A stretch of DNA of 64,000 nt, taken from positions 1,550,001 to 1,614,000 of the forward strand of contig CP060220.1 in the NCBI GenBank assembly GCA_023898385.1. Reading direction: 5' to 3'. A model generated the notes under the pieces. The model searched no databases, was not told the origin of the DNA, and saw only the letters and a program-made list of their open reading frames with translations. Shown piece by piece: positions 53,677 through 61,896 of the stretch (the stretch's first letter is position 1; every line of letters begins with the position of its first letter). The translations under genes and the position numbers were made by a program. The DNA is from Pseudobdellovibrionaceae bacterium (GTDB taxonomy: Bacteria > Bdellovibrionota > Bdellovibrionia > Bdellovibrionales > UBA1609).

Positions 53677-55169
53677 ATAAGTGTTTTCGCTACTGCCAAT
53701 ACCCGTGTTTTTTTGAAAATCTGCTAAAGGATTTTCCCGCTGCAGCCGTAGTGACTCCCGAAGGTGAAAGTTTATTTATTAAATATGAAACGCTGGCTGA
53801 TATCGGGACATTGCCAGTCGTTGCACAAATAGCCCATCAGTATTTGCAACTTAAAGACGGCGAGATTGTGATTGCCAACGATCCTTATAGCGGCGGCACC
53901 ATTCTCTCTTCCTACACATTGATCATGGGGCTGTCGGTTAATGAAAAAAAATATCGAGCAAACAATCCGCAAGGTGCCCCGGCGGATCTGCTTGTGGTCT
54001 ACCGCATTGCTATGAAACCTCGAGTGATCATGGCACAATCCGTTGATGATGAGGGCATTCGTATACCGCCCACGCCCTTGTATCAGCCCCTTGCACCTCC
54101 TCACGAGCGTTTGAACCAACATATTTTAAGTGCCCTTTGCGAACACCCGCTATCACACCCAGAACTGGAAACTGTTTTGGGCAAAGCCATTGAGCAGCTC
54201 TCTCGTTGTGGTGAGCAGTTTAAGGTTATGAGTGAAGCTCTGGGGTTCAATTGGAGCAAGACGACACTGAAGGACTATTTTAAAACTTCCCATCGATTGA
54301 TGCAGGATAAGATCCATGAAATGGCTCTGGGTGAATGTCAAATTGACCTTCCCTATGATGCCACAACCACAATTAAACTGCGTCTGGAAGTGACCGACGG
54401 CAAAGTTCTATTTGATTTTAATGGCACAGACCCCTCAAGTATACTGAACCTCACCGATACAGCCACATATGGGGCCTGTGTGGGTGCATTTTTATCATCG
54501 CTGGATGAAAAAGTGCCCCTCAACTCTGGTGTCTTTCAGGTGTTTGATATTTCGGCTCCCACAGGGGCTTGCGTAAATGCAGCCTATCCTAAGGCGGTGA
54601 ACTTAGGCATGACTGACGGAGCGAGCCTCATCGGTAACCTTGTGCTTCGAGCGCTAAGCCAAGTGGACCGCTCTCATGACGTGGCTCTTCCAGGAATTTC
54701 TCAGTGTTCATTTGAAATGGAGTTTGCCTACGATCGTCGGTTTTATGAAACACTCTCTCCAGGTTCGCCGGCCACGAAAGATCATAAAGGAACAAAAGGC
54801 TTAAGCATGTGGCGCCGCTACCATCTTGATCGGCGCATTGAAATGATGGAAGCTCTCTACCCGATTACGGCGTTGAATTATTCTTTTCGTCCTCAGTCGG
54901 GCGGAGGCGGAAAATACTCCGGCGGAGATGGTGAAATTAAATCGCTTCAGGTTACAGAACCCGCAGTGTTGCGTTGGCAGCTGACAATGCCCCTGCATGG
55001 AGCCGAGGGAGCCTATGGTGGCAAAAACGGAAATCCTGCAGAAATTACTGTTCAACGAGTGGGGAAAAAACCTGAAAAACTCTCAGCCCATGGGGAACTC
55101 AACTTAGAGCCCGGCGATGTGGTATCTGTGAAGTCTGCTGGTGGTGGTGGGTTCGGAGCCGATGCCTAG
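53673..55169 (+). CDS. Hydantoinase B / oxoprolinase-like protein
   Basis: The N-terminal half has IVIANDPYSGGTILSSYTL near residue 68, corresponding to the NDPYxGGTHL motif of HyuB. LFDFNGTDPSS is near residue 248. The C-terminal glycine-rich run FRPQSGGGGKYSGGDGEIKS and the end SVKSAGGGGFG are characteristic. At 498 residues it is slightly short. With the preceding gene it would form a two-subunit ATP-dependent amidohydrolase on a cyclic amide such as 5-oxoproline or a hydantoin. The substrate is unknown, and the usual His in NDPYxGGTH is replaced. Confidence 0.75.
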   Translation: MNKCFRYCQYPCFFENLLKDFPAAAVVTPEGESLFIKYETLADIGTLPVVAQIAHQYLQLKDGEIVIANDPYSGGTILSSYTLIMGLSVNEKKYRANNPQGAPADLLVVYRIAMKPRVIMAQSVDDEGIRIPPTPLYQPLAPPHERLNQHILSALCEHPLSHPELETVLGKAIEQLSRCGEQFKVMSEALGFNWSKTTLKDYFKTSHRLMQDKIHEMALGECQIDLPYDATTTIKLRLEVTDGKVLFDFNGTDPSSILNLTDTATYGACVGAFLSSLDEKVPLNSGVFQVFDISAPTGACVNAAYPKAVNLGMTDGASLIGNLVLRALSQVDRSHDVALPGISQCSFEMEFAYDRRFYETLSPGSPATKDHKGTKGLSMWRRYHLDRRIEMMEALYPITALNYSFRPQSGGGGKYSGGDGEIKSLQVTEPAVLRWQLTMPLHGAEGAYGGKNGNPAEITVQRVGKKPEKLSAHGELNLEPGDVVSVKSAGGGGFGADA

Positions 55170-55230
55170 CCTGAATGCCGACTTGACTCCAACGGCTATC
55201 GATCACCAGACAAGCTCAACCGCTATAAGA

Positions 55231-56433
55231 TTAGCGAACAATTGCTCCCACGGTTTTTAACGCGGCAACAATAGATGCCACATGCTGATCATCTTTTGTT
55301 TCTAATAAGAAGTCGATAGCCGTTTGTCTGATCTCAACATGAGGACTCAGTCGGTCATGCCGAACCTCGAGGACATTCGCTTCTTGTTCGGCAATAATAT
55401 CAGTAAGTTCATTTAGTGTGCCCGGGCGATCACTGACGATAACTTCGATTCTTGCAATTCTTCCTGATTTGGAAAGCCCTTTTTCAATTACCTGAGCCAA
55501 CAAATTAAGGTCAATATTCCCGCCAGAAAGTATCAGGCAAGATTTTTTACCCAAGTCCCAGCCCGCCTTGCTGGCCGCAGCCAGGCCCACCGCACCTGAG
55601 CCCTCTACCATGGTCTTTGTACGTTCCAATAAAAATGTGATGGCTTCAGCGATTTCAGCTTCATTCACCGAAACAATGTCATCCACCATATGTTTGATGT
55701 AGTGATCAAAAAGCTCTTGGCTTGGATTTTTTACGGCTATCCCGTCAGCAATGGATGGCCTTGCCATTTTTCGATCGTAGGGTTCACCTCTGTACAACAA
55801 CTTCATACCTGGAGCATTTTCTGCCACCACGCCATACACTTTGCATTTCGGCAATAGAGATTTAATTGCCGTGGCCACGCCCGAGATCAATCCACCACCG
55901 CCAATGGGAACAATAACAGAATCTAAATCTTTTAAATCTTCAACGACCTCCAGCCCCAATGTTCCCTGACCGGCAATAATATTAGGGTCCGAAAATGCCG
56001 GCACAAAGATGTAGCCATTTTCTTTAGCCAGTTCCTGAGCATAGGCGTAGCTTTCATCAAAGTAGTTTCCTGCCAAAATGACATTGGCACCGTAATTTTG
56101 TGTGGCCTGTATTTTAACAATGGGTGAGCCCTCTGGCATGACAATATGAGATGTGGCTCCCACATGTCGGGCACTAAACGCTACCCCTTGGGCATGGTTT
56201 CCGGCCGATGCGGCGATGATTCCTTGGGCGCGTTCTTTTTCAGTAAGTTGCAGTATTTTATTTAAGGCCCCGCGAATCTTAAAGCTACCAGTAGGTTGCT
56301 TGTTTTCATACTTCAAATAGACTTCAGCACCTAACCGCTGACTCACGCCTGAGGAAAACTCCAGCGGAGTTCTATTAGCGATATTGGCAATTCTCTTCTG
56401 GGCTTCTTGAATCTTATCTAAGGTGATTTTCAT
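55231..56433 (-). CDS. ilvA: Threonine ammonia-lyase (dehydratase) with C-terminal ACT domain
   Basis: The PLP lysine lies in KQPTGSFKIRGALNKI near residue 49 and the phosphate-binding glycine loop in VPIGGGGLISGVATAIK near residue 181. The last ~80 residues (ARIEVIVSDRPGTLNELTDI) form an ACT domain. This is the ~400-residue form found in many bacteria, which deaminates threonine or serine to 2-oxo acids. The ATG at 56433 is chosen; a TTG at 56457 would overlap the zinc-ribbon gene. Biosynthetic or catabolic role cannot be decided from sequence; no other ilv genes are here. Confidence 0.88.
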   Translation of the reverse strand: MKITLDKIQEAQKRIANIANRTPLEFSSGVSQRLGAEVYLKYENKQPTGSFKIRGALNKILQLTEKERAQGIIAASAGNHAQGVAFSARHVGATSHIVMPEGSPIVKIQATQNYGANVILAGNYFDESYAYAQELAKENGYIFVPAFSDPNIIAGQGTLGLEVVEDLKDLDSVIVPIGGGGLISGVATAIKSLLPKCKVYGVVAENAPGMKLLYRGEPYDRKMARPSIADGIAVKNPSQELFDHYIKHMVDDIVSVNEAEIAEAITFLLERTKTMVEGSGAVGLAAASKAGWDLGKKSCLILSGGNIDLNLLAQVIEKGLSKSGRIARIEVIVSDRPGTLNELTDIIAEQEANVLEVRHDRLSPHVEIRQTAIDFLLETKDDQHVASIVAALKTVGAIVR

Positions 56434-56441
56434 AGCCCTAT

Positions 56442-56723
56442 TCAGTAGTTTTCCCAATAAACGGTCAAGCCCTGAATGGGGGTAAAGTGATTTTTCATTT
56501 GAGGGGGCCTTAAATGACGGTCGCTGACCGTGGGCACCAGGCGTTCATCGAAATAATGAAAGGCCGCCAGTGTTCGTCCGCACTGCTGACACTTTTCTAC
56601 CTTATCTGCTTCATTTTGATTGAGTGTGCCGCAGTGGTGACAACGACGAAAGTGCACAGAAAAAGGAATTGTTTCGCCCGCGACGGACCACTTACTCTTA
56701 GGGGCTCGGCCAGATTCATCCAT
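56442..56723 (-). CDS. Small zinc-ribbon protein
   Basis: A protein of 93 residues with CHHCGTLN and CQQCGRTLAAFHYFDE, a four-cysteine zinc ribbon around residues 28-50. The rest is basic and aromatic. It has no signal peptide. Function unknown; possibly nucleic-acid binding. It lies immediately upstream of ilvA on the same strand. Confidence 0.65.
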   Translation of the reverse strand: MDESGRAPKSKWSVAGETIPFSVHFRRCHHCGTLNQNEADKVEKCQQCGRTLAAFHYFDERLVPTVSDRHLRPPQMKNHFTPIQGLTVYWENY

Positions 56724-56967
56724 TTTTCACCTCTTAATAGAAAAATTGGTATTTTCAACTCTGCCCGTTGCCGGTCCCGCTTCCCTCAGGCTCGACATTC
56801 TCTTAAGCTTTCTTTTATAGAATACCATCACAGACCTTCATCCAGCAATACACAAAATTGATACAAGTGCCCGATTTAACAAGGCTTTCTGTATAATGAC
56901 TTTACGCATTAAGGGTGCTGACTAAAAAGACCCGTTGTATCTCAGGGGGTTAACGCAATTGCCCTAA

Positions 56968-57078
56968 ATTAAAAGGTACCTGCTTCCTTTTGTGGCGACA
57001 ATGCGTTAGGCAAGGTGCCTCAAGCGGGCACCTTGCCTAACGCATTGTCGCCACAAAAGGAAGCAGGTACCTTTTAAT
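56968..57078. repeat. Perfect 52-bp inverted repeat with 7-base loop
   Basis: Arm 56968-57019 and arm 57027-57078 are exact reverse complements over 52 bases, separated by TCAAGCG. The arms run from ATTAAAAGGTACC to GGCAAGGTGCC. The right arm includes the tpiA stop codon. Within each arm AAAAGG and CCTTTT form a nested small hairpin. No mismatch was found. Confidence 0.95.
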
Positions 57079-57823
57079 AGGCTGAGCGCAGAATCTTGAG
57101 AAAACTGCCCACTTCTAGACTTGCTCCCCCCACTAAGAAACCGTCCACATCGAGCATTTTTGAAAGCTGGGCCGCATTGTCGGGCTTCACACTGCCACCA
57201 TACAATATTTGAATTTTTTCAGCTGTTTTAGAGCCCTGCCACGATTCAATAAATTGGCGAATATGTTTGTGAACTTCATTGGCCTGCTCCGGTGTGGCCA
57301 CCTTACCTGTGCCAATGGCCCAAACCGGTTCGTAAGCCAATAAAACGGATTTATCAAAATTGACTAGGGCCAAACTTTCTTTCACCTGAGTTAACACCAC
57401 GTCCATCGTTTGACCGTTTTCTCGCTCACTCAGTGACTCACCCACACACACAACAGGTGTCATACCTAACCCCTGTACCAACGAAGCCTTGTTTGCCACT
57501 TGCTCACTTGTTTCCGCAAACAGCGAACGCCTCTCACTGTGTCCCAGCAACACATGCGTTGCACCCATTTCATGCACCACTTGTGCAGAGATTTCTCCAG
57601 TGAACGCACCGGAAGTTTCCCAAAATACGTTTTGTGGTCCCCAACCCACGCTAGTGTCACCCAAAAGTTCTGAGGCCACATACAGATTTGTCGCTGGCAA
57701 AAAAAGCGCGAGCTGGGCCAAATCACTGGGCGTGGCCGTTGAGTTCAATTCCCCAAAAAAGGCCCGAGTGGCTTCTGGGTTTTTGTTTAATTTCCAATTT
57801 CCGGCACACAAAAATTCTCGCAC
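57074..57823 (-). CDS. tpiA: Triosephosphate isomerase
   Basis: The signatures are CAGNWKLNKN at the N-terminus, THVLLGHSERRSLF near residue 88 (catalytic His), LLAYEPVWAIGTGKVAT near residue 160 (catalytic Glu) and ILYGGSVKPDNA near residue 206. At 249 residues it is full length. It interconverts DHAP and glyceraldehyde-3-phosphate. It follows pgk and gap on the same strand but is separated from them by a reverse-strand gene and a small RNA. Confidence 0.95.
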   Translation of the reverse strand: MREFLCAGNWKLNKNPEATRAFFGELNSTATPSDLAQLALFLPATNLYVASELLGDTSVGWGPQNVFWETSGAFTGEISAQVVHEMGATHVLLGHSERRSLFAETSEQVANKASLVQGLGMTPVVCVGESLSERENGQTMDVVLTQVKESLALVNFDKSVLLAYEPVWAIGTGKVATPEQANEVHKHIRQFIESWQGSKTAEKIQILYGGSVKPDNAAQLSKMLDVDGFLVGGASLEVGSFLKILRSAY

Positions 57824-57921
57824 AATGAATCCCCTAGGGTTGACAGCCTCATCTCTAATTCACTGGATTCTGCCCTATGGCGCACTGCAAACTCAAAGTT
57901 AAATCCAAGAAAATTTTCAGA

Positions 57922-57950
57922 TTGAAACAAAAAATTCACCCATTTTTAAA
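57922..57950 (+). promoter_or_regulatory. Sigma-70-like promoter of the small RNA
   Basis: TTGAAA (57922-57927) and TTTAAA (57945-57950) are separated by exactly 17 bases. A start about 3-7 bases later coincides with the first base of the RNA closing stem. Confidence 0.55.
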
Positions 57951-57952
57951 AA

Positions 57953-58117
57953 CCCCGTGTCCTTTTCAAGGGGGGCATGTTAACCGCATGACAGGCTTAT
58001 GGCTGGTCTTTGGTGGTGTTGGTAGTACTTTTGAAGTCAATACTAAGCACTGACTAGATTGAAGCTTGAGGCCTACGTTCAGCATGGCCTACCCTGGACA
58101 CGGGGTAGGTTTTTTTT
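57953..58117 (+). ncRNA. Candidate small RNA, rod-like fold (6S-like)
   Basis: The segment has its own promoter and a strong terminator but no protein frame. CCCCGTGTCC (57953-57962) pairs perfectly with GGACACGGGG (58096-58105). Inside, GGGCATG pairs with CATGGCC/T, AGGCTT (57993-57998) pairs with AGGCCT (58069-58074), and TAGTA pairs with TACTA near the tip, leaving internal loops of about 13 and 8 bases. A ~165-nt rod with a large internal loop is the architecture of 6S RNA. The 3' closing strand also forms the terminator loop, so the two structures exclude each other. Identity as 6S is inference; no consensus bases were checked. Confidence 0.5.
58088..58117 (+). terminator. Strong intrinsic terminator of the small RNA
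   Basis: CCTACCC (58088-58094) and GGGTAGG (58103-58109) form a 7-bp hairpin with an 8-base loop, followed by eight T (58110-58117). No plus-strand protein gene precedes it. Confidence 0.9.
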
Positions 58118-58139
58118 AATTTACAATATTAAGCACAAA

Positions 58140-58428
58140 AGAATCCCACTTGGTCTTGCTATTCGCCGGAGGAGCCCCTCTGTGAACTGGCGGCGAGTTC
58201 CGCGAAGCGGATGTTTGAGTCCGCCCACCCACAGAGGGGCTCCTCCGGCGAATAGCAAGACCAACTGGGATTCTCCACGAAGCTGATGTTTAAATCCACC
58301 CGCCCACAGAGGGGCTCCTCCGGCGAACAGCAAGACCAACTGGGATTCTCCACGAAGCTGATGTTTAAATCCACCCGCCCACAGAGGGGCTCCTCCGGCG
58401 AACAGCAAGACCAACTGGAATTCTCCAC
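58140..58428. repeat. 75-bp tandem repeats next to an inverted copy
   Basis: A unit beginning CACAGAGGGGCTCCTCCGGC repeats with period 75 at 58230, 58305 and 58380, the third copy being partial and diverging after ~48 bases. A reverse-complement copy of its first 45 bases lies at 58140-58184 with one mismatch, so a 45-bp stem with a 45-base loop can form. The period is a multiple of three, which keeps minus-strand frames open and creates 25-residue repeats that are probably not translated. Confidence 0.9.
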
Positions 58429-58498
58429 GAACCGGCTGAATGGGCCCCCGATAGAAACGAGTACTACCTAGCGCCACAGCATCGCTGCTATGCAACGC

Positions 58499-58521
58499 AA
58501 AAAGGAAAGGGATACCTTTTT
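58499..58521. repeat. Small AAAAAGG/CCTTTTT hairpin
   Basis: AAAAAGG (58499-58505) pairs with CCTTTTT (58515-58521) over a 9-base loop. It resembles the AAAAGG...CCTTTT cores in the REP units and the inverted repeat near tpiA. Confidence 0.4.
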
Positions 58522-58599
58522 ACGGCTGCAGGATGAAAGGCCTGCCTGGTTACAGTTTTTTTGAACCCCTGCCGATCTATATGCCTGGAGAACAGACTT

Positions 58600-59613
58600 A
58601 TGGGTGAACCCGCAGAAAAAAATGACCTGATAGCAGGTGGTATTGAATTTCGCCTGTTTGATGCCGTCTTAGACGTGGTCTTGGTCGTCGATTCGACTCG
58701 GTCTGTGGTTTACTGCAACCCGTGGGCTGCCCATTTTTTTTCTGTGTCAGAAAAGCGGATTCTATCGGGAATACCGTTTGATCAAATTCTTAGAATTGAT
58801 GATGTGGATATTTTTTCGAACACTGAAAATCTAAAACCCTTTGAATTCACACCGTACACCGAAATCACCTATAAAGCGCTAACTAACGATCTCGATGGCC
58901 GAATGCAAGTTTGCGTACAAAAACTGCAAGCAGAAAATGGACACATTTTTTGGGGTGTGTTCGGTCGAGATATTTCTACGGAGGTCTCGCTTCATATCAA
59001 ATATCAAGAAAAAATCCGCGAAGCTCAAAACCTGTATGAAGAATTAGAAATAACTCAACGTACGCTACTGAGTGAAATTTTAAAAAACGAAACCAATGAA
59101 TCCATGCCACCCGCTCCCACGTCTCAGCCCGCAGTGCCAACACCGCCTCCCACACCTGTATCACCACCACCAAATCTTGTTAGCGACAGCAGTGACGGCC
59201 CTGCTGGGTTGAATCTGCAAATCGCAAAAGATCCCAATGCAGGATTTGTTCAAGCGGAAAAGGTTCTTTCTCAAAATCCAAACAGTCAAAATGAAAGACC
59301 CCTCCCCTATTCTGTAGCGGCGACACTCCATACCTCAAATCGGCAAGTGTTTAAAATTAAGACGCTAAAAATATTTAAGACTTTCATTGAAGTGTCGGGA
59401 AATGATCTGCCCATAAATCAAAACGACCCCGTGGTCATTGAAGTCCTCGGCACCCCGCAACTGAAGCCATTCACAGCTCAGTGCCAAGTATCGATGGTCA
59501 TGAGTGGGAACCCGCGACTAGGAATTTACAACAACTCCTACCGCCTCAAATTTATTAAACTCAGTGCGCTCTCGCAAAAGTTGATCGACGAGTTTGTGGA
59601 CCAACATAAGTAG
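58600..59613 (+). CDS. PAS-domain protein with coiled coil, Pro-rich linker and PilZ-like C-terminus
   Basis: The ATG at 58600 follows a GGAGAA site; a TTG at 58561 is less likely. Residues ~15-125 form a PAS domain (LFDAVLDVVLVVDSTRSVVY, CNPWAAHFFSVSEKRI, WGVFGRDIST). A short coiled coil follows (YQEKIREAQNLYEELEITQR), then a proline-rich linker (PTPPPTPVSPPP). The last ~100 residues (FKIKTLKIFKTFIEVSG, LGIYNNSYRLKFIKLS) look like a PilZ-type beta barrel, though the RxxxR c-di-GMP motif is not evident. Likely a cytoplasmic signalling protein. It interrupts the glycolytic gene set on the opposite strand. Confidence 0.6.
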   Translation: MGEPAEKNDLIAGGIEFRLFDAVLDVVLVVDSTRSVVYCNPWAAHFFSVSEKRILSGIPFDQILRIDDVDIFSNTENLKPFEFTPYTEITYKALTNDLDGRMQVCVQKLQAENGHIFWGVFGRDISTEVSLHIKYQEKIREAQNLYEELEITQRTLLSEILKNETNESMPPAPTSQPAVPTPPPTPVSPPPNLVSDSSDGPAGLNLQIAKDPNAGFVQAEKVLSQNPNSQNERPLPYSVAATLHTSNRQVFKIKTLKIFKTFIEVSGNDLPINQNDPVVIEVLGTPQLKPFTAQCQVSMVMSGNPRLGIYNNSYRLKFIKLSALSQKLIDEFVDQHK

Positions 59614-59629
59614 GCCGGAATCCCGATAA

Positions 59630-60871
59630 CTACAAATACGGGTTACCCTTTTCTTTTTCAGAGGTTTTTCGATTGGGCCGCAAAACTTCTATTCCAGGCA
59701 AATGGTCCCCTTGCAGAAATTCTAAGCTGGCTCCGCCACCCGTGGAGATGTGGGTCATCTTGTCGGCATATCCCGCAGCCTGAGCGGCTGCCGCTGAATC
59801 TCCTCCGCCCACGACGGTGAAAGCTGATGACTCGGCCACAGCCTTGGCAATAGCAAAAGTTCCGCTGCTGTATTCAGGTGTTTCAAACACACCCATAGGG
59901 CCATTCCAAAAAATGGTTTTTGCAGAGCCAATAACTTTTCTGTATTCCTCTACAGTTTTTGGCCCAATATCCACGCCCATAAACCCTTCAGGTATGGCCT
60001 CACTTTTTGTCGTTTGCAGGCTCTCGATCTGAGTCAAACCGGAGACCACAATGTGGTCCACGGGCAGTAGCACCGACTTCTTACGGGCCTCTAAGCGATC
60101 CATCAATTGCGCTGCAAACCTAATACGAACCCTTTCTACCAATGAACTTCCAACGGGAATATTTTTTGCGGCCAAAAAAGTATAAGCCATGGCACCACCG
60201 ATAATAAATAAATCCACTCGGTCGATCAGATTCTCGATCACACCAATTTTATCGCTAACCTTTGCTCCACCTAAAATAGTCACAAAAGGTTTTGCCGGCG
60301 GCTCCAGCAGCTGTCCCAAAACGGAAAGCTCTTTTTCCATAAGAAAGCCAACACCCCGCTGCTCAACCAGACTCGGCAATTTCACCACACTCGAGTGGGC
60401 TCGATGACTGGCGCCGAAGGCGTCGTTAATATAAATATCAACATATTTTGAAATCTCGTGGGCCAGGCCTTCTCCATTTTTAGTCTCATCACTATCAAAG
60501 CGAAGATTCTCAAGCATAATTACTTGCTTGTCTTTCAGACCACCCAAAAGAGCTTTCGGCGCATCACTTCTCGGATCATCAACAAGTATGACCTCTAGAC
60601 CCAGTTGCTGATTCAGTGCCTGCGCCACCGGCTCCAGTGACATAGTTTCTCGATCCTCTGGTCCTTTCGGTCGACCAAGGTGAGAGGCAATCACCAGGTG
60701 CGCACCCTGCTCCAATGCATATTTAATCGTCGGCAGCGCAGCTTGAATACGAGTGTCATCAGTGATCTTGCCATCCCTCATAGGGACATTAAGATCTAAC
60801 CTCAAAAACACTCGCTTTTCTTTTAACGAAAAATCTTTAATGGACTTGATGCCCGTCAGCGCTTTTACCAT
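59630..60871 (-). CDS. pgk: Phosphoglycerate kinase
   Basis: The N-terminus KRVFLRLDLNVPMRDGKITD and HLGRPKGPEDRE, then YINDAFGASHRAHSSVV near residue 150, and the C-terminal VVGGGDSAAAAQ and HISTGGGASLEFLQG are all diagnostic. The length of 413 residues is standard. It makes ATP from 1,3-bisphosphoglycerate. Its start shares one base with the gap stop codon, so the two are coupled. Confidence 0.96.
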   Translation of the reverse strand: MVKALTGIKSIKDFSLKEKRVFLRLDLNVPMRDGKITDDTRIQAALPTIKYALEQGAHLVIASHLGRPKGPEDRETMSLEPVAQALNQQLGLEVILVDDPRSDAPKALLGGLKDKQVIMLENLRFDSDETKNGEGLAHEISKYVDIYINDAFGASHRAHSSVVKLPSLVEQRGVGFLMEKELSVLGQLLEPPAKPFVTILGGAKVSDKIGVIENLIDRVDLFIIGGAMAYTFLAAKNIPVGSSLVERVRIRFAAQLMDRLEARKKSVLLPVDHIVVSGLTQIESLQTTKSEAIPEGFMGVDIGPKTVEEYRKVIGSAKTIFWNGPMGVFETPEYSSGTFAIAKAVAESSAFTVVGGGDSAAAAQAAGYADKMTHISTGGGASLEFLQGDHLPGIEVLRPNRKTSEKEKGNPYL

Positions 60872-61878
60872 TAATCCATTCCTTTATCTGCCATATAAAG
60901 CGCAAGATCGATCATCCGTCGGGAGAATCCCATCTCATTGTCGTACCACGAAAACACTTTCGCCATTCGATCACCCATGACCATGGTGGAAGCTACATCA
61001 ACAATTGAGCTTGACGTATCACCTACAAAATCAATGCTTACAAGCGGCTTATTTTCACATCTTAAAATCCCTTTAAGCTGACCAGACGCTGCTTCGGCAA
61101 AAGCCTCGTTTAAAGATTCTTTAGTTAAGGATTTTTTTGTTTCTACGACTAAATCCACCAGGCTCACATCGGCTGTGGGAACCCGCACAGCAATCCCGTC
61201 AATTTTACCCTTCAAGTCAGGAAGAACCAATCCCACGGCCTTTGCCGCACCCGTTGTGGTGGGGATCATGCTCATGGCCGCCGCACGGGCCCGCCGCAAA
61301 TCCTTATGAGGAGCATCAAGAATCATTTGATCGTTGGTATAAGAATGAACCGTGGTCATCATTCCCTTTTCTATCCCAAAGGTGTCATTAATCACTTTGG
61401 CAATGGGAGCGAGGCAATTGGTTGTGCAAGAGGCATTACTAATCACATCATGGGCTTTAGAATTGTAAAGTTCGTGGTTGATCCCATAAACCACAGTCAA
61501 ATCGGCATCGGGAGATGGCGCCGACACCATCACTTTTTTTGCCCCACCTGATTTGTGCTTCAGAGCATCGGCTTTTTTTGTAAATACTCCCGTACATTCA
61601 AAAACGATATCTGCACCCCAATCACCCCAAGGAATTTCTTCTGGATTTCTGAAGCTCGAATAATGAATGGACTTTCCATCCACCACCAGTTCAGTTTCAG
61701 AACACTCCACTATTTTTGTATACTGGCCATGGGTGCTGTCATATTTCAAAAGGTGGGCTGCTGTTTCGCTGCCACCTAAATTGTTAATACCGACAATTTC
61801 AACGTCATCAAACCCCGCCCGAAAAGCCAGGCGACCAATTCGACCAAATCCGTTAATTCCAATTTTTAAGCGACTCAT
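60871..61878 (-). CDS. gap: Glyceraldehyde-3-phosphate dehydrogenase
   Basis: The NAD-binding GINGFGRIGRLAFRA at the N-terminus and SNASCTTNCLAPIAKV near residue 147 (catalytic Cys), plus HSYTNDQMILDAPHKDLRRA and WYDNEMGFSRRMIDL, are diagnostic. The length of 335 residues is standard. It runs gap-pgk, with tatD and holB directly upstream on the same strand. Confidence 0.96.
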   Translation of the reverse strand: MSRLKIGINGFGRIGRLAFRAGFDDVEIVGINNLGGSETAAHLLKYDSTHGQYTKIVECSETELVVDGKSIHYSSFRNPEEIPWGDWGADIVFECTGVFTKKADALKHKSGGAKKVMVSAPSPDADLTVVYGINHELYNSKAHDVISNASCTTNCLAPIAKVINDTFGIEKGMMTTVHSYTNDQMILDAPHKDLRRARAAAMSMIPTTTGAAKAVGLVLPDLKGKIDGIAVRVPTADVSLVDLVVETKKSLTKESLNEAFAEAASGQLKGILRCENKPLVSIDFVGDTSSSIVDVASTMVMGDRMAKVFSWYDNEMGFSRRMIDLALYMADKGMD

Positions 61879-61896
61879 TTATGACTCCTTTAATAT

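Noticed and set aside
57953..58117. Riboswitch controlling the downstream PAS-domain gene
   Set aside because: The structures could switch, but 480 bases of repeats separate the terminator from that gene, so a stand-alone RNA is simpler.
58230..58428. CRISPR array
   Set aside because: The whole 75-bp unit repeats, so there are no unique spacers, and no cas genes are present.
58121..58495. 124-codon minus-strand frame with 25-residue repeats
   Set aside because: The repeats come from the 75-bp DNA period and stay open in more than one frame; no start signal. Treated as a DNA repeat.
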